Source: Liolophura sinensis
Taxonomy: Eukaryota; Mollusca; Polyplacophora; Chitonida; Chitonidae
Reading direction: 5' to 3'
Length of the DNA stretch: 64,000 nt
Assembly: GCF_032854445.1 (NCBI RefSeq)
Contig: NC_088298.1
Location: forward strand, 14,869,504-14,933,503
Part shown: positions 39,140-52,056 of the stretch, in pieces
Position numbering within the stretch: the stretch's first letter is position 1
Layout of the letters: each line of letters opens with the position of its first letter
Notes under the pieces: model-generated
Seen by the model: the letters and a program-made list of their open reading frames with translations, nothing else
Told to the model about the DNA's origin: nothing
Database searches by the model: none
Translations under genes and position numbers: made by a program

Positions 39140-41925
39140 ATTAAAGCACAAATGAATAATAGACTTCAACAGATCGACAGTAGTATCAAACCCTCAAGCC
39201 ATGAGGTGGCACGTTCGAGTTCTGGCCCATCAGGTTTGACTGAGGCCAACACAGTTGTGAGGTGTCCGACGAAGTAAGCACCCTACCTAAATGGAAGCTG
39301 AGGTGACAATAAGGAATGATAAGCCAAAATGATAATTGCGATTTACCGTACACACGATGGTTAATCTGCATTTGACATAAAAATGTTAAAATGATGTGAA
39401 TGGTCGTCTAGAGAAAGTCTGTCTGATCTTTGTATTCTTCTATTCTTTTGTTCAGTTTATTGGCCGATTACTAACTGTACATTTAAATCTTCCTTTGTCA
39501 CTATTTTTAACACAACATAGCTCGCAAATCACGGACAAAGTTCACGAACGCTGCAGTCTAACAAGAGGATGCGTACTGCAAAACGATTGGCAGATGACAA
39601 CGTAATAGTCAACTTGGTTGAAACATTTTATTTAACCTTTCGGCAGTTTTTCAAAAGCTAGATGAACTCTTTGCTAGTTGTACATAGGATTTATTTCGAG
39701 GCTCAATTTCTTGTAAAGGACATGCCTTTTCGCAAGTTTCACCAGTGTCAAATGCAAATTTTTACGGAGATAGAAAGGAAAAAGAAAAAAATTGTTGCCA
39801 TTAGAGAAACACTCAACAGGTTCTTATTACCAGTAACAAACGGAAGTTTTCCATATTTAGTTTCCCTGTCGCGAGGCATATTTAATCAAATACGATGTCT
39901 CTTCATTTCAAAGGTCATTAAAATACTGATATGCATCAGGATGAAGATGCATATTTCCTGAAGCTTGTGTAACACATCAACAGTTCATCTCTTTAAGAGA
40001 GGGCAGATTAAAAAGATCTTTTCTCGCCAACAAAAACTTCTATACCAACTCGACATAATTAGACTAGATTAACGTTGACATCTGTGAACCACAGAGAAAG
40101 ACAGAAACGGCCTTCGGATTTTTGTTGACCCTATACTCGACAGTTTTCTGACATGCTTTTCTGCTGGCAGATTTTGGCCACAAGAACATCTCGCCGCTCG
40201 CCCGAAGGCCTTGGGCAGCATTGGCAGGCCCAGACGGGGAAAATGTCAGCGGCTTTCTTAGTTTCTTATAATCCATAGTTGGATTTCATCACACGTTAGC
40301 AGCCTCGTGGTAGTAAGCCGCTTTTGCGGGAACTTCTAAGAAGACTTGGAATAACTTTTTGTCCAGTTCTGATTAGACACCAAGTTCGGATAATAAACGG
40401 TGTAAGATATTTGAAGTGAACACGGAGAAAAAAGTGCAAACCGATAAGAAACATGGAAATATGGCAAGTACAACAAGAAAGAATACAGAAACCCGCCATG
40501 ACAAAAATGTTATACGTAATCTGAAATCTCCATCTTAACATAACGTGAGAAGTCATCAAGATCCGAGTCAAGGCTTACTGCAACACCAAAAGGTGTCACG
40601 TTGAGGGGCAAATTAGTCCATCATGAATTTGTGGATTTTGTTTTTCAGCCTACCTGAGTACTCACTCAGAGAAAGAATGCCTCAAGCAAGTTATATCTCC
40701 AGCTCATGACCGTCGCATTATGTAGCTTAAGATATAGGTGTAAAAAACAGAAATGTACCACGCGAGGATAGATTTCTAACGGGCGAGAGTTTTCCAAACG
40801 TCTACCTTGTTCCGTTGTAAGCGTGACAAAGGCGACCTGTTTCCACTATTTCTGCAGCTACACAGACGTGTTTTGAGTAATACATATTTTCAAACTTACT
40901 GAAATAACTGGTAGTTTATACACGTTTCTGTATTCAAAGCTTTCAGTAGTTACACAGTCTTTAACATTAGCATTTGGCAACTGCAACTGTCATTGTTTTA
41001 ACTCCTTATGGCGGTGTGTGTGCAAAATACTATGATTCAAGATTTTCAGTAATATTTAGAAATAAAACGCGAACTGAATCAGACAGACCAGAAATGTCAT
41101 ACATTAATGAGATTTCATTATGACGGAAATTTTGATTTATTGTTTCCACTTTACATAAAACCAGTAAAAGATTCGCGAATTTCATTTGAATTTGTCATGA
41201 TGTCGAAATTAACATCTAGATTCACAGCTTCAGAGCAATGGTCGAAATGTTGGAGATTTGGCGGTAACAAATTTAATAATAATACAGAACTGACACTTTC
41301 TTTAAATGCTTGAATTCCATGGGTGAAATATTGGATAGTTTACGTTGATAAGTGTTACACCCATGTCTGAATTGATATTTATACATTATCGGATTGGCTT
41401 GGTTGGAATATTTAAGCTGGTACGGTAATATGAGGAGAACATCTGACAAAGAGGACGTACAAGGGTTTGCCACACAGACTGATCACCAAAATTCCTCCCC
41501 ACTCCGCAGTATTAGTAGCGCAGATTCCTTGAAAGCACAAAAAGACACTTTGACATCCCTTAATTGAATTTCCAGCCCGGGGAACAATGGTATAAATAGT
41601 CTCTAACTGGCCTTGGACACTTCGAGGAGTTCCCGTCGGGTTTCAACAAAAGACATTCCGAGCAGACCGAACGTAGCGGCCATATTGTTTCATCAGGCGT
41701 GATGCCCTGGGATCAGCGATCGATAGAGGGCACTGTTCAACTCTGGAAAGTCAGACGCCGTGTCACCCGAAAATAACATCCCCTCTGAGCTTGTCTCCTT
41801 AAAGCTTCTGATGCCATCATTTTCCCTGCTCATTTTGTTTCTTGTGTGTTTATACGAACTGGCTTGAAATTGGATGTAAGGAATGTAACTGTGCATTACA
41901 CTGTATCGAAAAGTTGTTCATCATT
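39140..41925. other. Intergenic sequence, no gene seen
   Basis: Unique sequence with short frames. 41570-41850 is balanced in composition and contains a SOX-like GGAACAATGG, but no conserved function can be shown from one sequence. Confidence 0.4.
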
Positions 41926-41929
41926 CGAA

Positions 41930-42098
41930 AATCAATACATCGTAAGTTTAAAGTGTGACTGGCATGGCATCACTTGGAGGAGACGTTACAAAAACATTCT
42001 GTCTGTTCTTTGCTATGCAATTCGAACGTCATTATATCGTCAGTTTAAAGTGTGACTGGTATGGCATCACTTGGAGGAGACCTTACAAAAACATTTTG
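41930..42098 (+). repeat. About 99-bp direct duplication
   Basis: AGTTTAAAGTGTGACTGGCA, TGGCATCACTTGGAGGAGAC and TTACAAAAACATT occur at 41945-42000 and again at 42041-42097 with three or four substitutions. Confidence 0.85.
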
Positions 42099-42429
42099 AA
42101 TATGCCTTTGTATACATAAACGATATTCAGTTATGTTGATGTATGTCACGTTATACAGGCACTACGACTTTACGGTATCTTATGCGGGAATATAAGGCGA
42201 TAAAGTTACCATATATAGCAAAAAGCATGCTTCCTGCCAAAAGAAAGATGAATCAGATCATGGGAGCAAAAGCCTGTAAAGTTATCAAAAGTCCTCTGAT
42301 AAACTGAAAGGAAAGTCCAGTAGACAACCAACGATCGGTTGTCCTAACAATGTGATGAAAATGCATAACACTATATACGATATTATGAAGCATGCTTCTA
42401 GTTTCTTCAGATTCCATTCAGGAATATTT

Positions 42430-42635
42430 TTGTTTTACGCCGTATACTCAAGAATATTCCACTTTTACAACGGCAGCCAGCATTATGGTTGGAAGAACCC
42501 GGTAGAGCCCAAGGGAAACCCACGACTATCCGCGGGTTGCTGGATGACCCGGACCTGTTGGACTAGAACTCACATCGGTCGCACTGGTGAGAGGCTCATG
42601 AGTCAATGTCCTGCCCTAGTACGCTAGCCAGTTTG
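42430..42635 (-). mobile_element. Near-full-length, diverged SINE
   Basis: Tail side TTTTACGCCGTATACTCAAG, CAGCCAGCATTATGG, GGGAAACCCACGACTATCCG, then the tRNA-like region with GACTAGAACTCACATCGGTC and TAGTACGCTAGCCAG. A small central block is missing. Confidence 0.82.
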
Positions 42636-42984
42636 ACACCAAAATCCCCGTTAGATTTATGTACATGTTTTAACATAAGGTATACTAATGTAACTGTTCA
42701 ATATGATTGTTTAAACTCACCAACGAAAACATTCAATCATTCATACATAATTAAATTCCCACCGTGTAATCATCAATGCCTTAGCCTAAGAAATTGGGAG
42801 GGGGGAGGGGGCGTAACAATGCACACTCAGATATCGTTTAAAAAAAAAATAAACAGCTTCAACATTAAGCCAACATAATTGAAACTATAGTAGACACCTT
42901 TAACAAAAATGTCCTGAAACATGTTTACATATTCCTGGCAGAGAGGTCAGGTAATTCACGCGGCCTGGTTTCTCGTCCCGTAAA

Positions 42985-43050
42985 CTAGACCGCCGCCGAA
43001 GAAATGAAATAGTTTGGAGTATGGCAATGAAATAAAATCAATAAATAGTG
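42985..43050 (+). mobile_element. SINE 3' fragment
   Basis: GACCGCCGCCGAAGAAATGA and GGAGTATGGCAATGAAATAA match the SINE 3' end loosely; an R2 copy follows at once. Confidence 0.45.
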
Positions 43051-43059
43051 GATTTAAAA

Positions 43060-43215
43060 GACTACAGCATAGCGAGTAAAACCAATGCAGCAACGACAGT
43101 ATGATAGATACCACATTGTCACACTCAACACGTTACGTCTGGACTCGTGCACTATTAGAGTACCTCGGATATTTGTTCTAACTGTTCATGTAAACGTTTA
43201 CACAGCAGAATTTAC
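43060..43215 (+). repeat. Dispersed repeat R2 copy
   Basis: Begins AAAAGACTACAGCATAGCGA, then GTAAAACCAATGCAGC, ACGACAGTATGATAG, and CTAACTGTTCATGTAAACG. Its first 13 bases are identical to the start of the 64-bp minisatellite unit read on the minus strand. Confidence 0.75.
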
Positions 43216-43584
43216 ACAAACCATAGAATTGATGTTCTTAGCAAATCCGTTGGACGTCATTAGTCATGTCGTTCAAACTACTTGACCAATGAAGTAACGT
43301 CATTACAAACGGTCGGTACATGTAGTTACTTTGTTTGCCGTCTTAGTTCAAAGGGACACATCCAAACTAGTTTATGTTTATTTTCGTGTAGAGTATTTCA
43401 CGATTTTTTTTTCATTCAGACAGATGACTGAAAAGGGGAGCACTGAGCTCCCGTGTACGTTTTTATTTTTCGGCAAAACTTTGCAAACGGTATGGATTTA
43501 TTTGTCTATGAATTTCAGTCATTCCCTTACAAACAACTGTTAATTCATTAACTACTCTTTACAAGAACATGGGGTTTTGCACTA

Positions 43585-43670
43585 TGACCCATGACCCATC
43601 ACAATGTGGTCACTGTGAGTTGAAGTCCAGCACATGCACCCTTCCTCATAGGTCGTAGATAGGAAGGTAG
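43585..43670 (+). mobile_element. SINE middle fragment
   Basis: ATGACCCATCACAATGTGGT, CACTGTGAGTTGAAGTCCAG and TTCCTCATAGGTCGTAGATA follow the SINE B-box to central region. Confidence 0.6.
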
Positions 43671-43674
43671 ATAG

Positions 43675-45245
43675 ACAGGATGACAAGCGCATGGTTTGGG
43701 GTTTTGGGCATAAAGTTGATTGCCACTGCATAGATGAAATAGATGAAAAAATTGACGTCACTTTATTACCTGGATTTCCTTCTTTTTTTTCCCCTTTCAT
43801 ATTGGTGCCCCAGTTGTTGTTTTTTTTTTGTCTTATAAATACCGTTGGTGTATATTTAAAATCGGCTGTCTGGGTTTTAGCTGTGCGCCAGAAATCACAA
43901 GCCGAATATGCAAATGCTCCTATCCGTTATCACATCCAGCCACAAGCTACTCTGTACTTATAATTTATCTGTACAAGATGTAGAATTAGATGTAGTGTAA
44001 GAAAACAAGAAAGCGTTATACTGACTGACAACTACATCATGTAATATTGTGTGGCAGACACAAACAAAATCAAAAAGTTTATTTCATTTCAAAAACATAT
44101 CAAACTGACCATGTTCATGCACACCTAAACCTTAATTCTGTCATGTCGATGACAATTAGTAGTAATTAAGTTGCTGCTGACAATGTATGCTGGCATATTT
44201 CTTGATTCGCACCTGGAGCTTGTGTCATTTTGATAACAACGCTAATGTACAAATTCACCGGCAAATGTTACAGCGACATCTCGTGAGCAAGCCTTGCACT
44301 AAATTCAACAAAACAATAACCAGGCATTCGCACTCGTCCGATATTAAAAACTGGAAAAAAGGACTCCAGCAACAAATTGAATACCAGCTCTCTACAAACG
44401 CCTATAGAATATTTGCTCTGTCTTTCGGTCACTTTGCTTTACCCGGACAGAGACATATGAACTGGTTATCCTCAGGCTAAACTTGCTGAAGTGGTTTTTG
44501 GCCACGTCAGGATGACAACCGTTATTGGAGGATGCTCGGTTCACATCCCTCTGGAGTGTCCATGCACAGAAACGCCGACTCAGCAAAATTCAATTTCCAT
44601 TCACCAGGGATTCCCAATCCTGCACTGCCACCGAAATTCTAAAACGATTATTCCTCTTGCCGTTAAGCTCGAAGGAAAAAAATTGGCGTCATTTTATTTC
44701 CTAGAACAGCAAATTTAAAAACTTCAAGATTTTTTTTTCGTTTAAAGGAGAAGAAAATTTAAATATCAAACAAATGCCATTGAAAAGAGTATGAATTTTC
44801 TCGCAGGTGCACGCCATAAAAATTCTAATATAGGCCTATACCTCAAGCTGATAAATTATAAATAAAGTCAGTGCCAACATCCGCTGTGGGGCGATTCCAT
44901 TTTGCCTAAGAACTAGCCATGAAGTCTTCTGTGCTAGGAGGAGAATTGCCGTCAGAAACAGCCGAAGTGCAGTTCGTACATTTCCGGTAAAGCTCTTCTT
45001 CCCAGAAGGTAGCGAACAGTACAGTTCGTTTTCCGCTGGACGATCGAGACACCGGAATGTTGGACGTAAGTTCCGAGTTTACACGAACAAACCGGCAGTT
45101 TTAACGACTGTCACTGGCTGAGAGGCAACACACACCCAGCATAAATTACAGGGTATTAAAGATGGAGGACGCTACGGGTCAACCAGTCGTTGCACTATCC
45201 CTTCATGTTGAACGCCAAGCGAGGATGTTACAACTTTCTCTTTTA
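43675..45245. other. Intergenic sequence, no gene seen
   Basis: No exon, array or repeat family recognised. Confidence 0.4.
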
Positions 45246-45249
45246 AGGT

Positions 45250-45335
45250 CTAGGTGTGACTCGATCCAGGATTAACCCTGGATCTACCGCTCCCGAAGCG
45301 GACAGCTGTGCCAACTGTGCCAATGGGGCCGGCTT
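45250..45335 (-). repeat. tRNA-like element, probably a different SINE head
   Basis: On the minus strand GGCACAGTTGGCACAGCTG is A-box-like, CCGCTTCGGGAGCGG could form an anticodon-type stem, and TCCAGGGTTAATCCTGGATC is B-box-like with a pairing T-arm. The acceptor ends do not pair convincingly, so I do not call it a functional tRNA gene. Confidence 0.4.
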
Positions 45336-45719
45336 CGAGTTAAAAGAAGAATATCTTTAATGAAAACAAAAAAATATAAGCAAAATCCATTATTGCCCAT
45401 TATTATCCCATTACTATATCTAAATCCCACAAGTTGCTGGCATACCTTCCCATTTACGGTCGGAGAAAATCCCATTATAAGTTGCGAATTTCCAACCACA
45501 AAAAGTTATTGGTTTATGATAGGATCATTTAAGACTATTAAACTCGCCTCATCGATAAAAGCCCTCACTAACTATATATTTATTTACAAGTTGGACATTT
45601 GGGATGTTGGAGGTGACAGGTTTGTCTGTGTTAAGTTCACATGCAGGAAATGTAATATGGTGTGAAATTTACTACTTTTGAAGTATTTACGTGAAAATGA
45701 AACCCTAACTGAGATAACA

Positions 45720-45810
45720 TTGACAATAGGCCGTGTTTCGCCGGTTACGTGTTTCCAAATGTCACACTGTCGTCGCTGCACTGGTTTTACTCTATGCTGT
45801 AAGTCTGTTG
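45720..45810 (-). repeat. Dispersed repeat R2 copy, minus orientation
   Basis: GCCGGTTACGTGTTTCCAAA, TGTCACACTGTCGTCGCTGC and ACTGGTTTTACTCTATGCTG are the complement of the R2 5' half. Confidence 0.75.
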
Positions 45811-45891
45811 TATCCGTTAACTGAGTGTGTACCGGTATATATGTTGGGTTCCGTGTACAGATCTCCATTAAATGTAACTATGACTCCATTA

Positions 45892-46020
45892 ATTTATTCA
45901 TTTATTTGATTAGAGTTTTACGACATACTAGTACTCAAGAATATGTCACTTATACGACATGTAGGTGAAACCGGGCAATTTCCGGCGGGGAACCAACGAC
46001 TATCCGCAAAAGTCTCTGTT
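45892..46020 (-). mobile_element. SINE 3' fragment
   Basis: TTATTTGATTAGAGTTTTAC, AAGAATATGTCACTTATACG, then GAAACCGGGCAATTTCCGGC and CCAACGACTATCCGC. Truncated before the central block. Confidence 0.75.
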
Positions 46021-46024
46021 AATG

Positions 46025-46765
46025 AACTGTGCACAGGTCTCTGTGAGTTAAAAGTACAAATCATCAGTAATTTAGTGTATACCGGTATGTTTCGGTTACG
46101 TATCGACATCTCGGCGGATCCTGTCTGCTCTAAGGCTGGACAACTTGCCCTGCTAGTAATTAATTTTTCTATATTTCTGAGAATTGGACAGAAGCCACTC
46201 ACAGTCGAACATATCAATACCGCCCAGACACAGAGATGAGTACCCTAATATTCCCGCAGACATCTGATAAGGAGATATTATTGAGGTACAGAGACAGTAT
46301 CCAGTGATTTTCCCTTTGGCATCAGTACACGATGAGAAACCGCGATTTTAAACCTTATAATAAAGGAATTCCGGGAGGCTGTCAGTTTAAAGCCAGGCTC
46401 AATCAGCTTCTTGGGCCGTTGGTTTAGCTCTTTTATTTCTGATTTTACATATACAGACTCTACGCAAAATCGATAAAACTCCGTCTTGACGTTTAAGCAG
46501 CCTACATTGTGAATGTTTCGAACTAATGTGAGAATTTAACCAAATTACAGATTATCATTTACCTCTTCAAACGCCTTTAGTATGAAGAAGTGAGTAAAAC
46601 GTGAATCCCATGCCTGTCTTCGCGTTTGCTTGACAGGTTGGGATGTTGTCCTTTTCCAAATGCGTTCGCAAACTTTCATGGGCGACTGGGGGCGCAACAC
46701 GGTGTGGAAAACATACACATAAATACAGTCAGTTATTATGCTATTACATAATTAAACCGTAATTA
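46025..46765. other. Intergenic sequence, no gene seen
   Basis: Short frames only; nothing recognised. Confidence 0.4.
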
Positions 46766-46767
46766 AT

Positions 46768-46895
46768 TTGATTTGATATGTTGTTTAACGCCATACCCAA
46801 TAATGTCTTGCTTATACGAGGGCGGTGATTTTATGTGTGGAGAAACCCAGAGAGCATGTCCGGCATAAACTGGCATTCTTTGGCAAAAGTCGGCG
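46768..46895 (-). mobile_element. Diverged SINE fragment
   Basis: GTTTAACGCCATACCCAATA, GCTTATACGAGGGCGGTGAT and GTGTGGAGAAACCCAGAGAG follow the SINE 3' half in a variant form shared with 19618-19715. Confidence 0.55.
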
Positions 46896-47066
46896 ACTTT
46901 TCCACGTGGGGCACAGGTCACATTGATCAAAAGCACCAAAAGGATGCTGTCCAATGGCGAGATTGATGTAGGATAAGAAAACAGAATGACACAGGCCGAT
47001 TATACAGCCACCAAGTTCCCGAAAACAACGGCAGAAGATGAATAATGAAACATTCCTGTCCGAGAA

Positions 47067-47264
47067 TTTATCTGATTGGTGTTTTACACCGTACTCAAGA
47101 CCACTTCACTTATACAGGGAAGCTCGGGGAAACCCATGACCATCCGCCGTTTGCTGCAGACCTTACCAAGTACGGCCGAGGAAGTCAGCATGAGCTGGAC
47201 TTGAACACACAGCGACCACACTGCTAAGAGGTTTCAGGGTCATTGCGCCGCCCTGTCCTATCCG
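47067..47264 (-). mobile_element. Near-full-length SINE
   Basis: CTGATTGGTGTTTTACACCG, GGGGAAACCCATGACCATCC, AGTCAGCATGAGCTGGACTT and CACAGCGACCACACTGCTAA span tail to tRNA-like region; the extreme head is degraded and a block after CTTATAC is deleted. Confidence 0.85.
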
Positions 47265-47462
47265 ATAATCGAACTGAACATACTTCTTTGGCGATTTAGG
47301 CAATACCGTAATATCGGCTATATTACATAACACAAACGAAATTATCTTGCATTTATCAGACATAACAGTTTTAAAAGTTGCCCGCCAGTTCTGATGAAAT
47401 GTTTCAGTGGCGGTCAGTTTTACATGGTCTGCCTGTCTTCCATTAAAACTTACACACTGCAT

Positions 47463-47615
47463 ATGGAAGATTACAACATGGAGAGTAAAACCAGAGCAGC
47501 GACTCGTGTGGTGGTTTTCATGATACCTTGTGACATGTACAACCGATGAAATACAGTCTCTTGTCAGTTTACCTCGGTTAGGGTTTTATTCTAAAAATAC
47601 AGCTTATACATGAGT
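47463..47615 (+). repeat. Dispersed repeat R2 copy
   Basis: ACAACATGGAGAGTAAAACC, AGAGCAGCGAC, CTCTTGTCAGTTTACCTCGG and TTAGGGTTTTATTCTAAAAA. It preserves the 3' half of the family well. Confidence 0.72.
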
Positions 47616-48029
47616 TAAGACCATGGGCTTAAAACCCCCACAGCTGTGAATAACACCGCCCCCCCCCCCCCTTACTCAAAAAAAAAATTACCTCATCAAC
47701 ACTGAAGGGAACATCAAATTTCTTTCGGCAAGATTCGCTGAGGGGAGTAAGCCTACTGAGACAGATTAACAGCCCCAATCCACACGGCAAGGGCTTCTCC
47801 AGGCGTTACATCGGAACAATAATGCTGTCTCACATTGAAGTGGTCTGGCGCGGTTATCAAGATATGTGTCATATACGTAATCACAGACCTTCTTCAAAAC
47901 GCACAAAGATGTCTTCATAAGCGGGTGATATTCGGCTGAAAGACTGCGCGTGAAAAATAAGTTGAAAACAAGTTGATAATACCGTCTTTTGTCAAGTTTC
48001 TCTGGCTTTATATTAGGCAACTGTCGCTC

Positions 48030-48080
48030 TTGGCACATGCAAGAGTTCGCAGGTTCAAATCCGTCTCCCGGCGTTCTGTG
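48030..48080 (+). repeat. tRNA-like B-box relic
   Basis: GCAGGTTCAAATCCGTCTCC is a good T-arm/B-box word, but no A box or cloverleaf is seen upstream; likely a SINE head relic. Confidence 0.3.
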
Positions 48081-48239
48081 GTGGCTTTGCATCAAGAGAT
48101 TTCTATGCTTGTTTGTATGCTTGGAGCTTACGTCGTACTTTTTCAGTCATATGAAGTCATTAGGTATATGTATAAGTGCCTTTCTTATAGTCTTTGCTAT
48201 GTCCTGACCAGGGTTTGATTCCAGGATTCCTGACTTCGC

Positions 48240-48320
48240 ACGCGGTTTGCCAGGTACCTGACCGTCGTAATATAAGTAAAACATCCTTGCGTAAGGTTTA
48301 AATCGACAATGAAATAAATT
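48240..48320 (+). mobile_element. Degenerate SINE 3' fragment
   Basis: GACCGTCGTAATATAAGTAA, ACATCCTTGCGTAAGG and CGACAATGAAATAAAT loosely match the SINE 3' end. Confidence 0.4.
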
Positions 48321-48699
48321 ATCACAGTAGGTAGATTAGGGCACAAATCAAGCAGTAGTGCAGGTCTCACCATCCCAGCTGTTTTGTCTGTCAACCAATC
48401 AGAAAGATAATAAAAGCCATGCGTATGATTGCTGGTCAAGGAGATTATGGACTGGTATACGCTCAGGACAGCGCAGCTACACCCGCTACATCTAATACCA
48501 TTTTCTCATTGTGAATTTTCCAAAGCTTTCATTGTTTCATGGAACTAAAAGATGGACGACACTGTTCATTGTTATCTTGCCTAACTTCACTGAAGATCAC
48601 TAGCCTTCCAGCAATATGGCATTCATGTATCACACGTAAAAATGTTTGTCAGTAACACGTCAAAGTTTGGTGGTTTACTCCTGCCATTCCGGTCTTGTC

Positions 48700-48783
48700 C
48701 GCTCATAAAAAAACTGGCCGCCATCTATCTTACGAATCGAAAAGTCTTGAGTATGCATGGCATTAAACAACAATCAAATAAGC
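48700..48783 (+). mobile_element. SINE 3' fragment
   Basis: CTGGCCGCCATCTATCTTAC, GTCTTGAGTATGCATGGCAT and TAAACAACAATCAAATAAGC follow the SINE tail. Confidence 0.6.
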
Positions 48784-48789
48784 ATCATC

Positions 48790-49380
48790 TATATACTGAT
48801 TTAGACTTGTAGCTGCACGTGGGTTCAGTTATCATAATGTTGACGCCTTGAGAAATGAAGAGACTCGATCCAGACACGAGGATAGAAAGCTTGTAAAACC
48901 TTTTATAAAATTTACCAGGTGATGCCTCGATTTCTTCATCATTATAAATAAATGATAAATAAAATGTAGTTTGCAATGTTCAAATCACCTAGATAATTCA
49001 CAGCAGACGGATGTTGTTCACTGTTTGAAAACGAGAGGCCGCGTTGCTTTTAGTGTTAAAATTTTTGGAGTTATATTAGAATAATAAATGATGCACCTTG
49101 GTTTGGTTTCTTTTACACAGAAGCAAAGACCAAAGTCACATAGCTGAGACATCCTTGCGTGTGATACATAGAACAGGGATCAAACAAATGTATAGATAAT
49201 TAATTGTCAGGCAGAGCTAATGACACGTGGTCTATACCATTAAGCCTAAAGACAGCTTGACAGGTTATCTTTATATTGCTATGTTTTACGAGGTATATGG
49301 TCTACAGCAGCAACCAAATAAACAAATAAACACATAAGAATAAGAGCAACCAAACGAATTTGCCATACCAACTGTCGTAA
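48790..49380. other. Intergenic sequence, no gene seen
   Basis: A very weak SINE-tail-like word near 49285-49325; nothing else recognised. Confidence 0.4.
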
Positions 49381-49384
49381 TTCA

Positions 49385-50080
49385 GGTTAACAGTTTGTAT
49401 TAAACACATATTCTCCTTTTTGCTCGTCAAGGCTTATAGATTCGTAAAAGAAAGGTAACCGAAGGAGCCGGACACATACTGAGATGGAATTCTATAATTA
49501 GTGTGTTCCAGAAAGACAAATGAAGACGGTCTTAGACTGATAATGTGTCTCCGCAAATCGCTAAATTCGTCACACGCCCAGTCATCCCCTGGGTCAATTG
49601 GTCGAAAAAGTCGATTTATAACCCTTTGCAGAGAATTCCCGCTTGTCTGTTCATCCTAAAGGGTTATTCTGTACTTTTTAAGTTACGTTCTTAAGCAGCA
49701 ATTAAACAATGTAATACACACATAATAAAAACCATGTTCAGCAACATGTTGCAGTATCATCGAACATATCCTGGTTTCTGGTGTACATTTATTCTCTTGT
49801 TTGTTCGTCAGTGCGTTTGGTTTGCGACAGACATGTGAGAAGACATAGATACGGCGTTTCAGAATCAGACACACGGCCACTTGGTGAGATGGACGCTGAG
49901 ATAGGACTATATATAGTGTGTGCCAAAAGGACAAATGAAGATTTACACTGAACATGTGTCTCCGCAAATCGCTATATTCGTCACACGCCCAGTCTTCCCC
50001 TGGGTCAATCAACCGAGAAATCCGATTAAATACCATTGCTCATCCGCTCATCCTAAACGAATATTAAGTAATCTAAGGTT
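49385..50080 (+). repeat. Diverged tandem duplication, about 410-bp unit
   Basis: 49385-49690 and 49780-50080 share ordered blocks. The strongest is ATGTGTCTCCGCAAATCGCT, ATTCGTCACACGCCCAGTC and CCCCTGGGTCAAT at 49540-49600 and 49953-50010, followed by TCATCCTAAA in both. Flanking blocks (CAAATGAAGA, TTGTTCGTCA) agree in order. Confidence 0.8.
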
Positions 50081-50084
50081 GACG

Positions 50085-52050
50085 GTGTGTTCAAGACAAA
50101 ATGGAACAAAGACAGATTCGAACTCAACATCATGGGGAATCAACGGATCATCCCACTGGGAGTACATACCAGACATAGAACAGAAGACAAGACACATACC
50201 TTATTTTCAGTCAGTACATTTGGCCAGCAATATATAATACGTCAACACCATATTCTCCTAAACATCTCAGATCACAGGGCACATACGGGGACAGTATCCG
50301 CACTTCGACCCACAGCGATGCAGCCCTCTCGATTAACACGGAACGACAGGAGCATCGCTAGACGAAGTCAATGTCGGCCAATCCAATCTGGATGGCTGAT
50401 GGACAAATACCCTAAAGCGGCTGTGGAGATTGGAAATCATGTGTCCACTCATCGGATGGAATCTCATTTAAATGGTCACAGAACACAATTTGTGCCTCCG
50501 CATTAGGAGAACGACATTCTTGCTCTATACATGGCGCCACATGTGTCATCCAGCAAGTGTGCATTTCAGAACAGACATGAAGCCAACTTCACTGTGTGAT
50601 TTAAGCGACTATGAGCGACGATCAAGTGTGGGGGGTACATTGGTCATAATATCAAGGGGTAAAAACTACTTCTGCAGCTGTCATATCAATATCAGCGATT
50701 TAAAAGCTGGAATCCACTGAATATTGCACCGAAAAAATGTGTAATAAAATCACTTAGTTCGTATTACAAACTACAATTTGGAGGTATTCAGCTGCCAGAC
50801 TATAGATTTCGGATGAAGTATTTAATCGACTGCCGGGTATTTATATTAATATAACAGAGGTTACGTAAAAAGCTCATAATAGTTTGGAATTTTGAGGTAT
50901 ATGTTGGAACTATAAATTTAACGTGAAGTTCAATACCAAAATTTTCAACAGACAGCATTCTCTCACCTCATAGGATTCCACTTCATAAGAACCTCCATGG
51001 AAAAACTCATTTAAAAAGATCGTATCCTATGTTTTGTTTTTTATTTAATTTGCCTGTATATTATTAACTGAATTTAAATGCTTGAATTCTGGGTTTCGTT
51101 TCAGGGATGACATTGATAGTGACGGATATTGCTTAGTAACATTGTAGTTTTTTTGGCGAGAGCCTTGATTATTTGAAAAATAAAACATAAAACATGAAGT
51201 GCCATGTTTGACTGGCTGACCACTAAATTTGATTTCATTTATTAACTTCTTTCATCCTCATACTCAACACTTTTTCATCCACACAACGGTGGTGAACCTC
51301 CGTACATTAAGACTACCTTTAACCGACTGCACGATATCTCCACAATCCCGTCAATGTGAGCTGGCGTCCGGGAAAACCCTCCGCCAATCGAAATAACCCG
51401 GCCTCTTCCACTCTGTGGAATCAGCCTCTCTATATCGACATCATTGCGCCGCTATTACACCCACAGACACTAGAGCTTCGGCCTCTGGCATTTTGAGCCC
51501 CTGTAAGCTTGGTATTGCCCAATTTCCTTTTTAATACCGGAATCAACCGACATCAAAGAAGGCCGGATTTTGTCATTTGAACAACAGTGGTTCTAGCGAC
51601 TGTATTTTTTTATTCGGGTCATGTGACCCGATTTCGACGCTGAGACCATTGAGAGGAGGCCATTCAGTGGGGTTAATGACCACCATAACTCAGCACGCAC
51701 CGGCTTCCAGGGAGCGGTAGGTTGATAGTAGGACCGTTAAGACGTTTGGGACATTATGAGTTTAGGGTTGAGTATCGATCTGTGATGGGGTCATCAAGCG
51801 GCCAGATTGGCTGATTGATTGATTGACTGATCTGTTCTACTTTATCCATGTAGTTGTTGAGAGAGTGATAAACGTTCTCAGTGGCTAGAGTGTGGACTGT
51901 TTTCATGCAATATTAAATAGAAAAGTTGATTGGTAAAACAGTGAGTGACAAAATAGCGTAGTAACTTATTGACTCAAAAGATGAAAGGCAAATGTATTGG
52001 GTAAATGATTGTGACTACCATAGCGAGACATATTAGACGTATGCTCTCTC
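50085..52050. other. Intergenic sequence, no gene seen
   Basis: The 139-residue frame at 50087-50506 shows no domain motif. A TGATTGATTGACTGATC tract lies near 51810. Confidence 0.4.
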
Positions 52051-52056
52051 ATGGTA

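Noticed and set aside
50087-50506. 139-residue frame as a transposon protein remnant
   Set aside because: No reverse transcriptase, transposase or zinc-knuckle motif recognisable.
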